Source of the DNA: Paramecium sonneborni
Lineage: Eukaryota; Ciliophora; Oligohymenophorea; Peniculida; Parameciidae
Assembly (NCBI GenBank): GCA_905182985.1
Contig: CAJJDN010000046.1
Span: forward strand, 47,631 to 111,630
Length of the DNA: 64,000 bases
Direction of reading: 5' to 3'
Part shown: positions 36,314 to 49,906 of the stretch, piece by piece
Layout: every line of letters starts with the position of its first letter
Numbering within the stretch: position 1 is the stretch's first letter
Position numbers and translations under genes: made by a program
Notes under the pieces: generated by a model
Database searches by the model: none
What the model was told of the DNA's origin: nothing
The model's input: the letters and a program-made list of their open reading frames with translations, nothing else

Positions 36314-37223
36314 TAATATAATAATTTAATATAAATAAAAAAAAATATAAAATATAATATTTATATATTAAATAATGCTTTGATCTGTAATTTATGTAAA
36401 ATATACATAACTACTTAATTAATATATAATCATTGATTAAATTTTTAATTTCAAGAGAAAGATCGATTCATTAACTATTAAATTCTTGATTAATTTATTT
36501 TACTAAAGAGGAATATAATTACAATTTCTCATAATCTATCCCTCCTAATAAAAGATAAAAATAAATATTAATTAACAAATAGGCTAATAATAAAATTGAC
36601 TTTAAATTATATTAAATATCAACATTTTATCGTTTTATAAGAAGAATTCTTAAAAAAATCAAATAAAAAATAGTTATAATTAATTCAATGGTGCAGTATA
36701 ACTTCTAGAGATAAAAATAAAACTTTTAAATATTGTTATTATTCAATTAAAAGATAAAATAACATTAAATTTAATTACAAATAATAACTTTAACTATCTT
36801 AGTTATTAATTTAGAAAAATATAAAAATAATTAAATAATTTAAAACTAAAAAAATATAATATGAATAATTAATAGTTAAGTTATGGAATTAAAATGATGA
36901 GATATTAAGTTATGATTTATTTGATAACAAAAATAGATCTCTATTCTCTGAACCTATAAATTAATAGTCTTTAGCTTAAACAACCTATATTAGCGAATTA
37001 ATTTATTATTTTAGCACTTTAATTTATTACAAAAATTCTGTTTATTGATAAATTTTTAATTTTGAGTATATTACTAATGATTAAAATAATATTCATTATT
37101 ATAATTTTACAATTCACAAAAGCCTTTTTTACTAATAAAAAATTAGAGCTTCAAGGAATATAATTATCTATTAAAATGAAAAAATTATAGAAAATTAAAA
37201 TTTTCATACTTTATGAATATTAT
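36314..37223. other. Gap of about 900 bp, no gene seen
   Basis: AT-rich with many stops in every frame. It is the spacer between cytochrome b5 and the right inverted arm. Confidence 0.45.
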
Positions 37224-38805
37224 TCAATAATGGTTTCTGCTATATATATTCTTGCCAATTGATAGGTTAAATTTGTTTAACTATTCTATAATTTCATTTA
37301 TATTTAAAAGAGAAATGGAAATATCAAAACCAATATCATTAGAAACAACATTAGTGGATTTGTTGAAAGACAATTTTGTAAATAATCTTTTCGTATTTAT
37401 TTTTTTATAAAAATGCATAAAGGATTAAATGAAAATAATTTCTATGTTTGAAGAGTTTCTATCAATACTACACAAAATGTTATCTCCTTTGAGCAACTTA
37501 TCTCTTTTGATCAACTCCTCACAATAAAAGTAATTTCCATTTGAAACTTCAATAATAAATTATCTCGGAATTCTTAAATTAGAAAAATTAATTATTTTTT
37601 AGTTAGAGCTATGATTTTCTTAAGCATATTGTTTGATAAGTTCATAAAATAATAAATTATTTAATATTTAATGTTTATCAAATTCTAAGCTAAATATTTT
37701 TATTCATCTGCTTTCTTAAATTTGAATTTTAATTATTGATTTGGTAATTATAGGATTTAACTTATATAAGGATGATCTTCTACATCTTCCTTTAAAGATG
37801 AATTAAACTCTTCATCTCTAAAATCTTATATGCATTATTCAGATAGATTTGCTTAACTTTTAAGTGATAAATCATGTATATCATTCAAATGTACTTCTGA
37901 TAGTGTAAAATTTATTACACGTCCAGAAAAATCATTAATTTATCTTTTTACTTTTTAACGAATTTTTTCTTTTTCTAATCCTTACTTTAAATTTAAAATT
38001 TCTCTTTCTTAGTCTTTAAGTTTTTATTGTTATTTTCAATGTCTTCCTTTATTAGTATAATTTCACATTCAAGCTTGTCAATTTCTTTTGTAAACTTAAA
38101 TTCTTTTTTTATAATTCATTAACTTAGCTTAACAAATAATTATTACTTTCTAACAAAATTATTTGAATTATAATTTAATTATGCTTAAAATTTTTCAATT
38201 TATTATTAATACCTCAAACTATTATTCAAATTCCTTTTTAATTATCCATAACAATTTTGTTTCAAAAATTAAGTTTTTTATTTCTTCCCTTAATTTTATT
38301 ATTTTCTTCATTCGTCTCGCTTTACTTCTTTTGACTTTTATTCTAAATTTTTAGATAACAAGTCTAACACCTTGGATAGTGCTCTCATTTCTTAAATTCT
38401 AATTTTTTCTTCCTCTTATTTTTCATTATTTATATTTTCAAATTCCTTCTCAAGTTATTTAATTATTTATTTTTTGTATCTTATTTTTATCAAAGTCTTT
38501 TAATTTCTGCTTTTTGCTCAATTATCATTAATTTTTTTGATTAAAATTTATCTTCACAATCCTTCGATTCTTTATGTATTTTTAGTCTGCTCATTTATAT
38601 CTTTTTTCTCATAATCTTATTTTTATTTTATAGCATAAGAATTGAATACATAATATATTAGTTGGTTCCTTGGTTTCCTATTATAGAAATTTATATTTGT
38701 TTTCCTAAAAGATAAAATTTATCTTCAATTTTTTCTTTAATCTAATCTTGCTAACAAAAAATTTTAAAAGAATTTCCACAAATTTTGTAAATAATCCACT
38801 CTTAT
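37224..38805 (-). pseudogene. Paralogue of the coiled-coil gene at 29226, partly decayed (right inverted arm)
   Basis: Same-order homology on the minus strand. The N-terminal module reads EWIIYKICGNSFKIF, where the left-arm start ATG is replaced by non-start sequence (ATAAGTGG). The coiled-coil middle is interrupted by TGA in every frame I tried. The C-terminal module is open: LRIPRQFIIEVSNGNYFYCEELIK, with a short extra copy (DKLLKGDNILCS), then KRLFTKLSFNKSTNVVSNDIGFDI to a TGA at 37224-37226. Either introns are unplaced or the copy is dying from the 5' end. Confidence 0.6.
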
Positions 38806-39017
38806 TCCACTTATAAATATTATCATTTTATTTATAATTTTTATAAATTAAAAAATAATCTTAAATAGGCAATTTCTAATATTGAAGTATTAATTTAATC
38901 TTTTTCAAAATCTTATTAGCTCAAAGTAATTGTATGATGACAACTAAAAAAAATTTTTGAATTTTTTGATATATATGTTGCTCTGTTAAATTATTAAATA
39001 TTTTATAATTATAAAAT

Positions 39018-40056
39018 TCATTAACAATAGATGCAACTTTTTATTTCTTCTTCTTTTTCAGATATATAGAAGAAACCACATTAACATTTAGTATAATTAT
39101 TCTTACATTACTTAATTAATTAGTCTACTTGATTCTATAAAAAGTTTTCATATGTAAACTATTTTTGATCTTATTGTTGATGTTTTAATGCGTCTTTGAT
39201 CATTCTAGAGTTAATCAAACTGTTACAAGTGCAATAAATATTAGTTTAATTACAATGTGCCTTAATTTTTTGTATTATGCATTCTTCATGGTAATAATGC
39301 AGGCATTTTGTTAAGAAATGATTAAAATAAATTTATTATCCGCATTCTTAACATTATTGTGTTAATTCTTCAGCTTCAGATAAATTATCATCTTCTTAAT
39401 AATTATTATTTTAATTTCCATCTTCAGTAGCATTGTCGATTTTATTTTAATGCACTTCTAATTCTCTTTTAATGTCCTCTTGTTATTTTTTATTTTCTTC
39501 AATTTTTTCTAAAATTTCTTTTTCTTTTTGTCCTCGAATTTGATTTAATTCCTATAACATTTAAGTTTTCTATTGAATAAAATAACTGAATCTTTCATTT
39601 TTCTTAAATTATTAATTTTAGTTTTAAACCAATTATTATTACATGATTGCAATCGAAGTTATCAAATCAAAATTTAAAGGGCTTATTTCTTACAAACTAA
39701 CATTATAGTATCTTCTATGCTATTTTTCAACAAACTTTTCCAATTGAAAATCTTAGTAAAATTTATCAAATTCTAACTTCTAAAATTAATATTTCAAAAC
39801 ATTCTTTTTAAATACTTGATATTATTCTTACAATTCATTAAAATTTTCATCTAAAGAAGATTGAATACTCTTTCTAAGATTTTAACTAAAAAATTACTCC
39901 TTTTAATATTTCTAATAATGATCCATTATTTCTTCATTTGCTTTTTCATATAAATCCTTATATTTTTTGGCTTCTTCTTGTAATTTTTAAATAATTTAGG
40001 AAAAACCGAGCTAAAATTGAAAGAGTTTTTCAATAATTTGATTAGAATTCTCCATA
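39018..40056 (-). CDS. RING-type zinc-finger protein, probable ubiquitin ligase (right inverted arm)
   Basis: About 340 residues. N-terminal coiled coils (LQEEAKKYKDLYEKANEEI, GQKEKEILEKIEENKKQQEDIKREL), an acidic linker, then a zinc module: CQECGQQIYFNHFLTKCLHYYHEECI with C-x2-C...C-x-H..., continuing CNQTNIYCTC, a RING pattern. A further cluster CKNNYTKCQCGFFYI ... SCIYC resembles the in-between-RING part of RBR ligases. The frame is open from about codon 15; the first ATG (MENSNQIIEKL) is one base out of frame with it, so the true start or a small intron remains unresolved. A shifted ancestor copy lies at 28877. Confidence 0.72.
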
Positions 40057-40302
40057 TATTTAATATATTATTTTTCTATTAAAAATTTATAAACTTTAGA
40101 ATTAAATTAAAAAAAGGATGGGTAATACAAAAAAATGATATCATATTAAAATAAAAATTCTTAATTCTAATTCTTAGATGGGTTTTAATATTAATTTAAA
40201 CATTTATAAAAAAATTTTACAATTAAATGTTATTATTAACTAAACTACTTTATTTGAGTATGATAAAAAAAATGTTTAGTATCAATTTTGTATAATTAAT
40301 TT

Positions 40303-41036
40303 ATGATTCAATAAGAGAATTTCACAGAACAATAAATCCAGTAGTATGATTAATAAGCTGATTGTACTAATCAAATTAACTTAATTAGAGGCTATTCAGT
40401 AATTCTAGCAAATTCTACCTCTCACTCCTGAGAATAAATGGGAACTCCATAGTGACAAGAATGGCTTTAAGATCCATCTTAGGCCTGATAAAGACACTGG
40501 TCTAAACTTTTCAAGAGGAGAGGGGTTTTTACCATATACTATTGATTAAATTATGGATGTTCTAAATTAAGTAGAGAATGCTGAAAAATTTGATGAATTA
40601 TGTGAAAAAGTAATCATTTACTTTCGAATATATTAAGGCTTGTCTAATCTAAAAAATAAGAGATGACTTATTAATCTTTTATTAAAGATTGAAGGATATG
40701 TTTATAGTTGTTTCAGGAAGAGATTTTGTGATTCTGTAAAAGAGACAAAAAATTGGAAATTAATTATGGGTAGTAGGTAAATCAATTGAATTAGCCTCAA
40801 GACCACCTGTTAAAGGAAAGGTTAGAGGTGAATTGAAACTTGGAGGTTGGTTGTTAGAAGAAAAAGAAGGAGTAATTATTGAACAAAAATTTTAGGGTAC
40901 ATAAGTTATTTATATGACTTGGGGAGATCCAAAAGGAAACTTGCCAGCTAAGGCTGTTAATTTTGCATCTAGTGCCTAAGGTTAAGTTGTAGAAAGATTG
41001 AAAAAGTTTATGGATTAAAAGCATGGAAAAAAATGA
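40303..41036 (+). CDS. START-domain lipid-transfer protein
   Basis: START proteins carry a single sterol, phospholipid or ceramide in a hydrophobic pocket. Start MIQQENFTEQQIQQYD; a 25-nt intron joins AIQQFQQILPLTPENKWELHSD, and a 28-nt AAG intron joins ACLIQKIRDDLLIFYQRLKDMFIVVSGRDFVIL. The second half has the characteristic VVGKSIELASRPPVKGKVRGELKLGGWLLEE and VIYMTWGDPKGNLPAKAVNFASSAQ, ending VVERLKKFMDQKHGKK, the C-terminal helix. About 227 residues, that is a stand-alone domain without signal peptide or other modules. Ligand unknown. Confidence 0.88.
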
Positions 41037-41582
41037 AATATCTGATTAATACATATTATTTTGGAATAATATATATCTAACCATATTTAATAAAATTAAT
41101 TTTTAAAATAGAAAATTTAGGATAAATATTTCTTCTTAAAAATAATAAATAAATAATTTAAAGATCTGGAGAGTTTCTATATGATCTAAGAAAATAATGT
41201 AAGAGCGTGACATACTTATAATACCTTTTAAAATATATATTTAGAAATGTCCTAAAAATTAATAATAATAATTTCTTCTTTGTAACCAAAATATAGAAGA
41301 ATGTTTGATACCCTTTTTATATAAATAAACTTTAAATTTTGAATAAAATCAGATAGATTCACATAAGATATAAAATATTTTACTTTATAAAATTTATCGT
41401 TTTTATAAATTGTAAAATTTTTATATTAGCTTAGATAATTCAGATTTAAATAAAATAGTAGTGATTAAATATACTATTGATAGAAATCACTTTTTCAATG
41501 TTAATGAATGATAAACTTAATTAAAAAACTCAAAATTTAATAAAGAATTGTAATTAATTAAAATAGTAGAAAGATAGTAATT
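41037..41582. other. Gap, no gene seen
   Basis: About 545 bp AT-rich spacer between two plus-strand genes; promoter of the Myb gene presumably within it. Confidence 0.5.
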
Positions 41583-42088
41583 ATGTAGGAGAATCAAGAA
41601 ATATCTTCTTTAAATGGTTAGCCTAATAAAATTAATATGATAAAAAAGCAAAAAAAGAAAAATGAATATGATTATCATAGGAAAAAAAGAAGAGGCTCTG
41701 ATGGAACAAATAATAAAAAATCAGGTCAAAAATTTTCATAAGAAGAAGATAAGCGTATTTTGTAATTAGTACTTAATAATGGACCTAAATTTTAAAAGAT
41801 TCATAGACACTTTCCAGGAAAAACTTGGGCTATGGTGAAAAATCGATATTATAAATATTTACGCTTTAGATGGGAAATTTTAGGATAGTATCATTTTATT
41901 AATTTAGAAATTACAAACATTTAAGTGTTCCGTAGGAATAATTGGAGACTTTGTGTGAGCAACAAAAAAATGTTAGCAATATGTTGAGTGTAGAAAAAGA
42001 CGATCTCATATCTTAAATAACATCACGAACTACATTACTTTAGAATGCTCGAATGTTTGTTGAATATTTAGTTGAATAATTATTATGA
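41583..42088 (+). CDS. Myb/SANT DNA-binding protein (second)
   Basis: Start MQENQEISSLNGQPN, a basic stretch (IKKQKKKNEYDYHRKKRRG), then a Myb repeat: KFSQEEDKRILQLVLNNGPKFQKIHRHFPGKTWAMVKNRYYKYL, with the helix-turn-helix spacing of animal/plant Myb R-repeats. A 20-nt intron (GTATCA...AATTTAG) restores SVPQEQLETLCEQQKNVSNML and a helical tail. About 160 residues. One repeat only, so binding may require a partner. Confidence 0.8.
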
Positions 42089-42583
42089 CTATGGATTTAA
42101 CAAAATTCTTAATCTTAATTTTTTTATTCAATCAAAAATCTTATTTATTTATTAAGTTATGAGTTTCAAAGAGTATAAATAAGTATTAAAAAAAGAAATT
42201 TTTGAGTTATTACAAAATTTTATTGAAAAGTTTTATCTAATGCTATTCAAGAAAATTTTCATATGCTTCTAAGTTTCATCTTAATACTTGAATTCAATAA
42301 GAATTAGTTAAAACAAAGCATACTATTGAATGCCAATAAGTTTAAAGCTTTAGGATAAAAATATTCTTTTTAATTCCTGGAATTAAATTAAAAAGGAAAT
42401 GAATACTAAACACAAATTTTCATACATAATTTTTGCAAATTTTACTTAATTCTAGAAAAATGTTTAAATTTATACATTATTTAGAATCTATAGAAAAGCT
42501 ATTATTATTTTGTTAATATTTTATGCAAATTGATTTTAATAACAGAGATTATTTTTCAAATATAAAAAAATAAATTTTAACTA
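42089..42583. other. Convergent spacer, no gene seen
   Basis: About 495 bp between the Myb gene and the PLK4 stop. A TGA-free block exists but has no supporting features. Confidence 0.4.
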
Positions 42584-44372
42584 TCATTACTAACATTAAG
42601 GCAAGTATTTAAGTGCAATTTTAATTGAATAAACTTCGCTAGGATCCATTCTAGCTTAAGTTGAAAGTTATTAGAATTCATGAATATTTACAATCTTAGT
42701 ATTCCCATTATGAAACTATAATTTAATTGTTTCTGAATTTAGGATGTGTTGAATCTAGAGTTTAAAAATATAAATACCTTTATTTTTGATTATGCAATAT
42801 AGCCTTCATAACATTGGCCTAATTTTGTATTTTTTAATGCAAAATTGCCATGTTCATTATTAAGTTTTTATTTTTAATTTTTTTCTCTGATTGCATTGCA
42901 AACTTATTTAGAATAAGTATAGAATTTCTATAATTTTTAGGGTAACTCATTTAATTTATACTATTTAGGTTTTTATCCCTTTTTTGATACAATAATCTAA
43001 AAAAAATATTGAAAAATAAATTACTTCTTATCCATTGGTTTAGATAATAAAATTTAAATCTTTATTACTGACATCCATTTCAAATCGTCCATCTTCATGG
43101 ATTTATAATAATCCGTTTTTCGTTTATAATTTACATTATTTTAAATCCCCAAGTTTTATAGGAGATTCATTGAAAATGCTTAAAGTAGAAGAATTCTATT
43201 TATGAATTTTAACACTATTTTCTCTAATATTTTCTTTATTACTATTTTCTTTATTGATATTTTCTTTATTATGATGATTGCAACTAGTATTATTAGAGTG
43301 TGATTCTTATGGTAAAAAGAATTTAGGTACATTATCAAGATGATAATTTTGTTTAAGAGACATTTTCCCATTAGTTGTTAAACCAAACAGTAACTTCTTT
43401 CCACCTAATAATTGTTATTTTTATAAAAATGAAGTAATAACTTATTATTTATCTAATCCAATCATAGAACAAGTAGATCTATGTTATTATTTAACAAAAG
43501 GACTTAAATCTAGAAGTTATTTGATTTATGAGTTTGATTGATTTCTACTTTAAATTCTAGGAGGGATAGAATCTATAAAAAAAGGATGTTTTATTATTTT
43601 ATCAATAGAATATCTTTGATCAACATCAAGATTTAATAAATTCATTATTAAATCTTTAAATGATTCAGTTGAATTATTTGGAAGATCGAAATCTCCAGCT
43701 TTAACTCTTCTTAATACATCTCCTAAAGCTGCATTCTTTTCTTCAAATGGACCACGACCAGTAGCCATAGCAAATAAACAACAGCCCATACTCCATAAAT
43801 CTACTTTCTTTCCATATGGTTATTAATTTAGAATTTCAGGACTTATATAATTTGGAGTACCACAAAGAGTATTCCTTTCTTCTTCATCATCTGTTAATTT
43901 TACAGCTAATCCAAAATCAGCAATCTTTAAAACATCATTCTAGATCAAAAGATTTCCTAATTTTATATCTCTATGTATTATATTATGAGAATGCAAATAT
44001 TATAAACCTTCTGCCAATTATTTACCATAAAAACGTATTTATTATTCATTAAATTACCCTTTTTTAATTAATTAATAAATGTCTTAATCACATAATTCCA
44101 TTATAAGATAACTGTTATCAGCATCTTCAAAAACATCTATTAAATTAACAATATTTTTATGATGTAATTCAGAATGAATTTATACTTCATTCTAAATTTT
44201 GTGTGAGTTTTAAGATGATTTCTAAATAATCTTCGCAGCCATTTCAACCTTTGTTAATCGGTTTACAATCTTGCACACAAAACTACCAGCCCCTCTACCT
44301 ATTGGGTTCTTTATTTGGTAATTCTCATCTAATAGTAATAAAAGCACTTACTGACAATGAATCTGATTTCAT
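42584..44372 (-). CDS. PLK4: Polo-like kinase 4 (SAK)
   Basis: Master kinase of basal-body duplication. Start MKSDSLSV; a 19-nt intron joins [17 protein letters not shown] (P-loop). MAAKII (lysine), [13 protein letters not shown] (hinge), [35 protein letters not shown] and [20 protein letters not shown] follow. An Asn/Lys/Glu-rich linker leads to [15 protein letters not shown] and, after a 28-nt intron, [23 protein letters not shown], then (23-nt intron) [24 protein letters not shown], the pattern of the PLK4 polo-box region. About 560 residues, shorter than animal PLK4 with a reduced linker. The HRDIKLGN signature is polo-family. Assignment of PLK4 over PLK1 rests on the C-terminal module. 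Confidence 0.82.
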
Positions 44373-44906
44373 TATTAACAACTATATTTTTAACAGATTT
44401 TAATATTAATTAACTAGAATAATTATAACACGAATTCATATATAAATAAACTCTTTAAATATTTTCTATTTTTAATAATCATTTTTTTTTGTTTACATTC
44501 AAATTAATCACATCTTTCACTTTACTTGTTTTGAATGTTCATTTAAACTTTTAAAGATTTATGTTACTTTAATTTTGTTTACTTAAAGATTATTAAAAAT
44601 CTTGATCAATACTTAACATCTTAGTTTCCAATTTCATTTAACAATTATTCAGCAAATTACAAGATTAAGATTAATATATAAAAAGAAAGTTAAATTGAGC
44701 TGGATTTTGATATTTAGAATGATTTTTTTGATTTTAATCTCTCTTATAAATTGATAATCTCAGAAATAAATTTTATATAACATTCAACATCTTCAAAAAG
44801 CTAGTTTGATTATGATTATATCTAAATTTATTAAAGTGTTTTGAGAAAAAATTATTATTTTCTATAATAATATATTCGTTAACTAAGTTTAATTATAATT
44901 AATAAG
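44373..44906. other. Divergent intergenic region
   Basis: About 530 bp between two divergent starts; no coding block seen, presumably both promoters. Confidence 0.5.
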
Positions 44907-45659
44907 ATGAATCATATGCCTATTTATTAACGTGCCTAACATTTAATGAGAGAAAAATAATAGAAAATTGCTGAATATAAAAGAATGAAAGAATTGAATG
45001 AAGAATAGGAATGCAGTAAGTATTCATTTCGACCAAATATTAATAAAGATAGAGAACATCGAACAGTCGATTAATTTTTAGAAGAAGTAGATTATTGGGT
45101 TGAGAGAAAGAATGAATAACTACATATTATGCAATAAGAAAAGTAGAGAGAAGAATTGAAAGGTTTAACATTCAAACCAAAGATTAATAAGAAATCACAA
45201 CGATTAATTTAAGATTAGAATTCCTCACTAATTCAAAGATGTTAAAAGAGTCAAATAAATAAATAAATAAAAGGATAGCAACATTTGATTGAGGAATTGA
45301 AAAAGACCCCCTTTTGCCCTTCAATAAATGCAAATTCAATTAAATTAGCATGTCATAGTAAAACACCAGAAAGGTCAATTTCTCCAAATTTGAAATAACA
45401 ATACACTCCCAGAATAATAGGAAAATCAACATCAAGAACACCATAAAGAACTGAATAAAGAGTTTAGACATAAACAACTACACCTCTTAGATAGAACTAA
45501 AAGGTATCATATCATAAACCAACCTAATCAATGATAAGTACAACAGTCAATTCTAACAATAATAGTAAGAAAGCAGTATTACCATTACAAAATATTACAA
45601 ATCATATGAAATTTATAGCAGATTTAGTTAATAAGACTCCACCTAAAACATTATTTTGA
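44907..45659 (+). CDS. Basic Gln-rich protein with FxPxIN motifs (250 aa)
   Basis: Uninterrupted frame MNHMPIYQRAQHLMREKQQ to TPPKTLF. Three repeats of an F-x-P-x-I-N type motif (YSFRPNINKDRE, LTFKPKINKKSQ, PFCPSINANS) are spaced by helical, charged linkers. The second half is Ser/Thr/Pro/Gln-rich (TPERSISPNLKQQYTP, SRTPQRTEQRVQ), a likely phosphoregulated disordered region. The F.P.IN.KS repeat occurs in several protist cytoskeletal proteins, which suggests but does not prove a microtubule role. No introns. Confidence 0.72.
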
Positions 45660-45761
45660 TATATATATATATACTATAATTTATAAATATAGATTATATT
45701 ATTTAAATTTAAACGTTTAACAATTTGAACATTAATAGATCATAAATCCATCTTTTTTGGA

Positions 45762-46046
45762 TCATCCGTAATCCAAACCAAATGCATATTTTATTTTCAA
45801 ATCTATAATCAACTTCTTGATATATGATTCACTTCTCTTTTTTATCAATTCTAAACAACTTTTTGCAAAAGCCTTATAAAAGTTAAATTAGTATTATTAA
45901 AAATAATATATTCCTGCCAAGCATTCATTATTCTTATTCTAAATTTCAATTTCAAAAAAGAAACTTTAATCAAATATTAAAATATTGGATTATTATTTTT
46001 GAAATAATTTACTACTTTCTAGGCTTAATTCTAATTGCTATTTCAT
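45762..46046 (-). CDS. Small hypothetical protein (94 aa)
   Basis: Open frame MKQQLELSLESSKLFQK ... ECLAGIYYFQQYQFNFYKAFAKSCLELIKKR to YAFGLDYG, TGA. Composition is protein-like with conserved-looking aromatic and Cys residues. It may be a real small gene (reminiscent of short helical proteins such as dynein light-chain class), but I recognise no family. Confidence 0.4.
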
Positions 46047-46801
46047 AGTTTTAATTATAAATTTTTCATAATAAAATTATAAATACTGTATTATTTGAAA
46101 TCTTAGAGGTATACTATTAAACAAAAATTAGCTATGATATCACATTGAAAATAATTAATCTATATTTTATTATATTAGATAAGAATGATAATATTAAAAT
46201 TATATTAGATGGACTTAGGATAGGAAGAGTTTATTTGACTAAAACATACAACTATTTTAAGAAAACTTGATTATACATGCATTTAATACTAATATCACAT
46301 TTAGTTACTTTAAAAGATAGCTTTGTATTTATAAATTTATTATGGAAAAAAAGAATATTATCAAATTTTTAAAAAGGGAGAAGTCATAATTGAATATTGA
46401 GTATCTTAATAAGGATTTTTTATATAAATTAAGTAATTTTAATTAAATTACAACAGTAAAAATAAATCAATAATATTATTGAAACAATTAATCATACAAA
46501 TAAAATTTAAACAACACGAGTAAGAGTAAGATGTGTCGATAAAATATAAATAAATTTTAATTAATAAATTGTAATTTTGTAAGGAGAAGAATTTATTTAG
46601 AGTTTTTAAATTAGATGAGAATGTTATCAAAATGAATTTAAGGGTATAAAGAGTAAATTAATTAGAAAGAATTCTTTAAATGAAGGCACTAATTCAAGAA
46701 TTACTATCCAATTCAGTTTTTCTATTAAGTAATTCTGTTATAATTTACTTTGTTTATCGAAAATAAACTTTAACTTTATCATTTATAATTATTACTGTTT
46801 A
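46047..46801. other. Gap of about 750 bp, no gene seen
   Basis: Short open blocks only. A phrase FKKGEVII near 46360 recalls a cNMP-binding start but is followed at once by TGA; not called. Confidence 0.4.
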
Positions 46802-47514
46802 TCACATATATGGAAATATCATAGGAGAAAATTAAGGAGTTTAAGGCCCTCCAATGTCTTTTAATTCTGTTATTATTTAAGAGGCTATTTCAAATTGGAA
46901 ACCTTTAAATATTTCGAACATTGATGTAAAATAAATTACAAGCCGTCTTTCCTATTCTCTTTCTAAATTGAATTTCTTTTATTCGTCACAAATTTTTTTT
47001 ATGTTTTTACAAATGTAGGTTTGTATTATAGAATGAATTCTAATTTATTTTAATATAGAATTTTATTAGCTTTATAAGGTTTCTAATTCTTCTTTTAACT
47101 GCTTCATTTCCTCTCTAATAATAACAATCGAATCTTTCTCTTTATCTAAATGAGCAATGCTTCTTGTTCTCTATCTCTCTACCTTATAAAGTGATGATCT
47201 TTATAATAAAGACACACGAAATACATATTTCCTTAAATAAACCATTTATGGGAAAACATTTTTTAATTAATCTCTAAACTTCTCATCTTAAATCCATATG
47301 AATTTAATTATCGATAAAGAGACTTTATTTGAGTTGAATAAAAATATTCTGGCATAATGGATTTCTAAAATTCTTCAGGATCAATAATTATAAAAGCTCT
47401 TCCATTATCTGTCCATCTAATACAATCAAATTTTTTAGACTACTTATTAGGTGTTTAAAAAGCTACCTGTAAGATTTCATACAAATTTTTTATTAATATT
47501 TTAGGTTTTCCCAT
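46802..47514 (-). CDS. HSF-type DNA-binding transcription factor (second)
   Basis: Start MGKPKILIKNLYEIL; SKKFDCIRWTDNGRAFIIIDPEEF matches the HSF core, then IMPEYFYSTQIKSLYRQLNSYGFKMR (recognition helix) and FSHKWFIQGN. A 26-nt AAG intron joins ISSLYKVERQRTRSIAHLDKEKD, followed by a heptad region REEMKQLKEELETLQSQQ that could trimerise, and a C-terminal part ending FSPMIFPYM. The F-S-S-F-V-R-Q-L element is altered to IKSLYRQLN. An additional 24-nt GTAGCT...ATAAG segment after YEILQ may be an intron or coding. It is unlike the HSF at 11540, so not a recent duplicate. Confidence 0.75.
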
Positions 47515-47977
47515 TCGATTTAATTGAAAAATATGTTGTTTAAAAAATTAATAAACATAATAAAAAAGATCAAGATTTTAAGAATATTATTAATTCTAAT
47601 CATGTATTATTTTATTTTATAAAAGAGTAAATAAATAATATTATAGTTATAGATTAAACAATTAATCATAAGATTAAATTTTTATCATATAAAATACGTT
47701 ATTAATTTAAAAGATGCTTGAAATATTAATATAAAAATTAATTGCTTTTTTTTTATATACAAAAAATTAAAATTGATTAATACAAACAAGAATATGGAAT
47801 GAATGTAAAATTTAATAATGTTGTTATTTTCTGTTGATATCAATCATATTGTAATTAGAAAATTAACAAAAAACTAAATATATGATTAAGAAATAAAAAA
47901 TAAAAATAGATGACGTATATTATATAATTTATTTGAGAATTCAGAAATATCTATGATGAAAATATATAATTTAATGA

Positions 47978-48049
47978 TGTTTATTTAACTCAGCGGTTAA
48001 AAGATTTGCTTAATAAGCAAAGGATTAGATATTTAATTTACCAAAGTGG
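47978..48049 (+). pseudogene. tRNA-Ile-like relic
   Basis: TTAACTCAGCGGTTAAAAGA resembles a D-arm with the A-box; TTTGC-TTAATAA-GCAAA is a perfect 5-bp anticodon stem with a 7-nt loop reading AAT (Ile). The T-arm lacks the GGTTCGAATCC B-box, and the acceptor stem does not pair. Likely a decayed tRNA gene. Confidence 0.4.
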
Positions 48050-48136
48050 CTATTTTTTGTATTTATTATAAAATAAGAGGAGTTTAAGAGGAAGATAGAA
48101 TGAAGTTTGTTAATCTTATAAAATATTTTAATTAAT

Positions 48137-49881
<1,745 letters not shown>

Positions 49882-49906
49882 TTATTTATTTATATTAAGG
49901 TATTTA

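Noticed and set aside
42161..42790. Plus-strand open frames (MSFKEYKQVLKKEIF and a 110-codon block ending [16 protein letters not shown])
   Set aside because: The right part is antisense to the PLK4 C-terminal module, which is conserved and spliced; the left part has no support of its own.
46330..46420. Cyclic-nucleotide-binding remnant (FKKGEVII)
   Set aside because: Too short, followed at once by TGA, no second motif.
46802..47514. Frameshift in the HSF gene after FIQGN
   Set aside because: A 26-nt GTATTT...ATAAAG intron restores the frame, so no lesion is needed.
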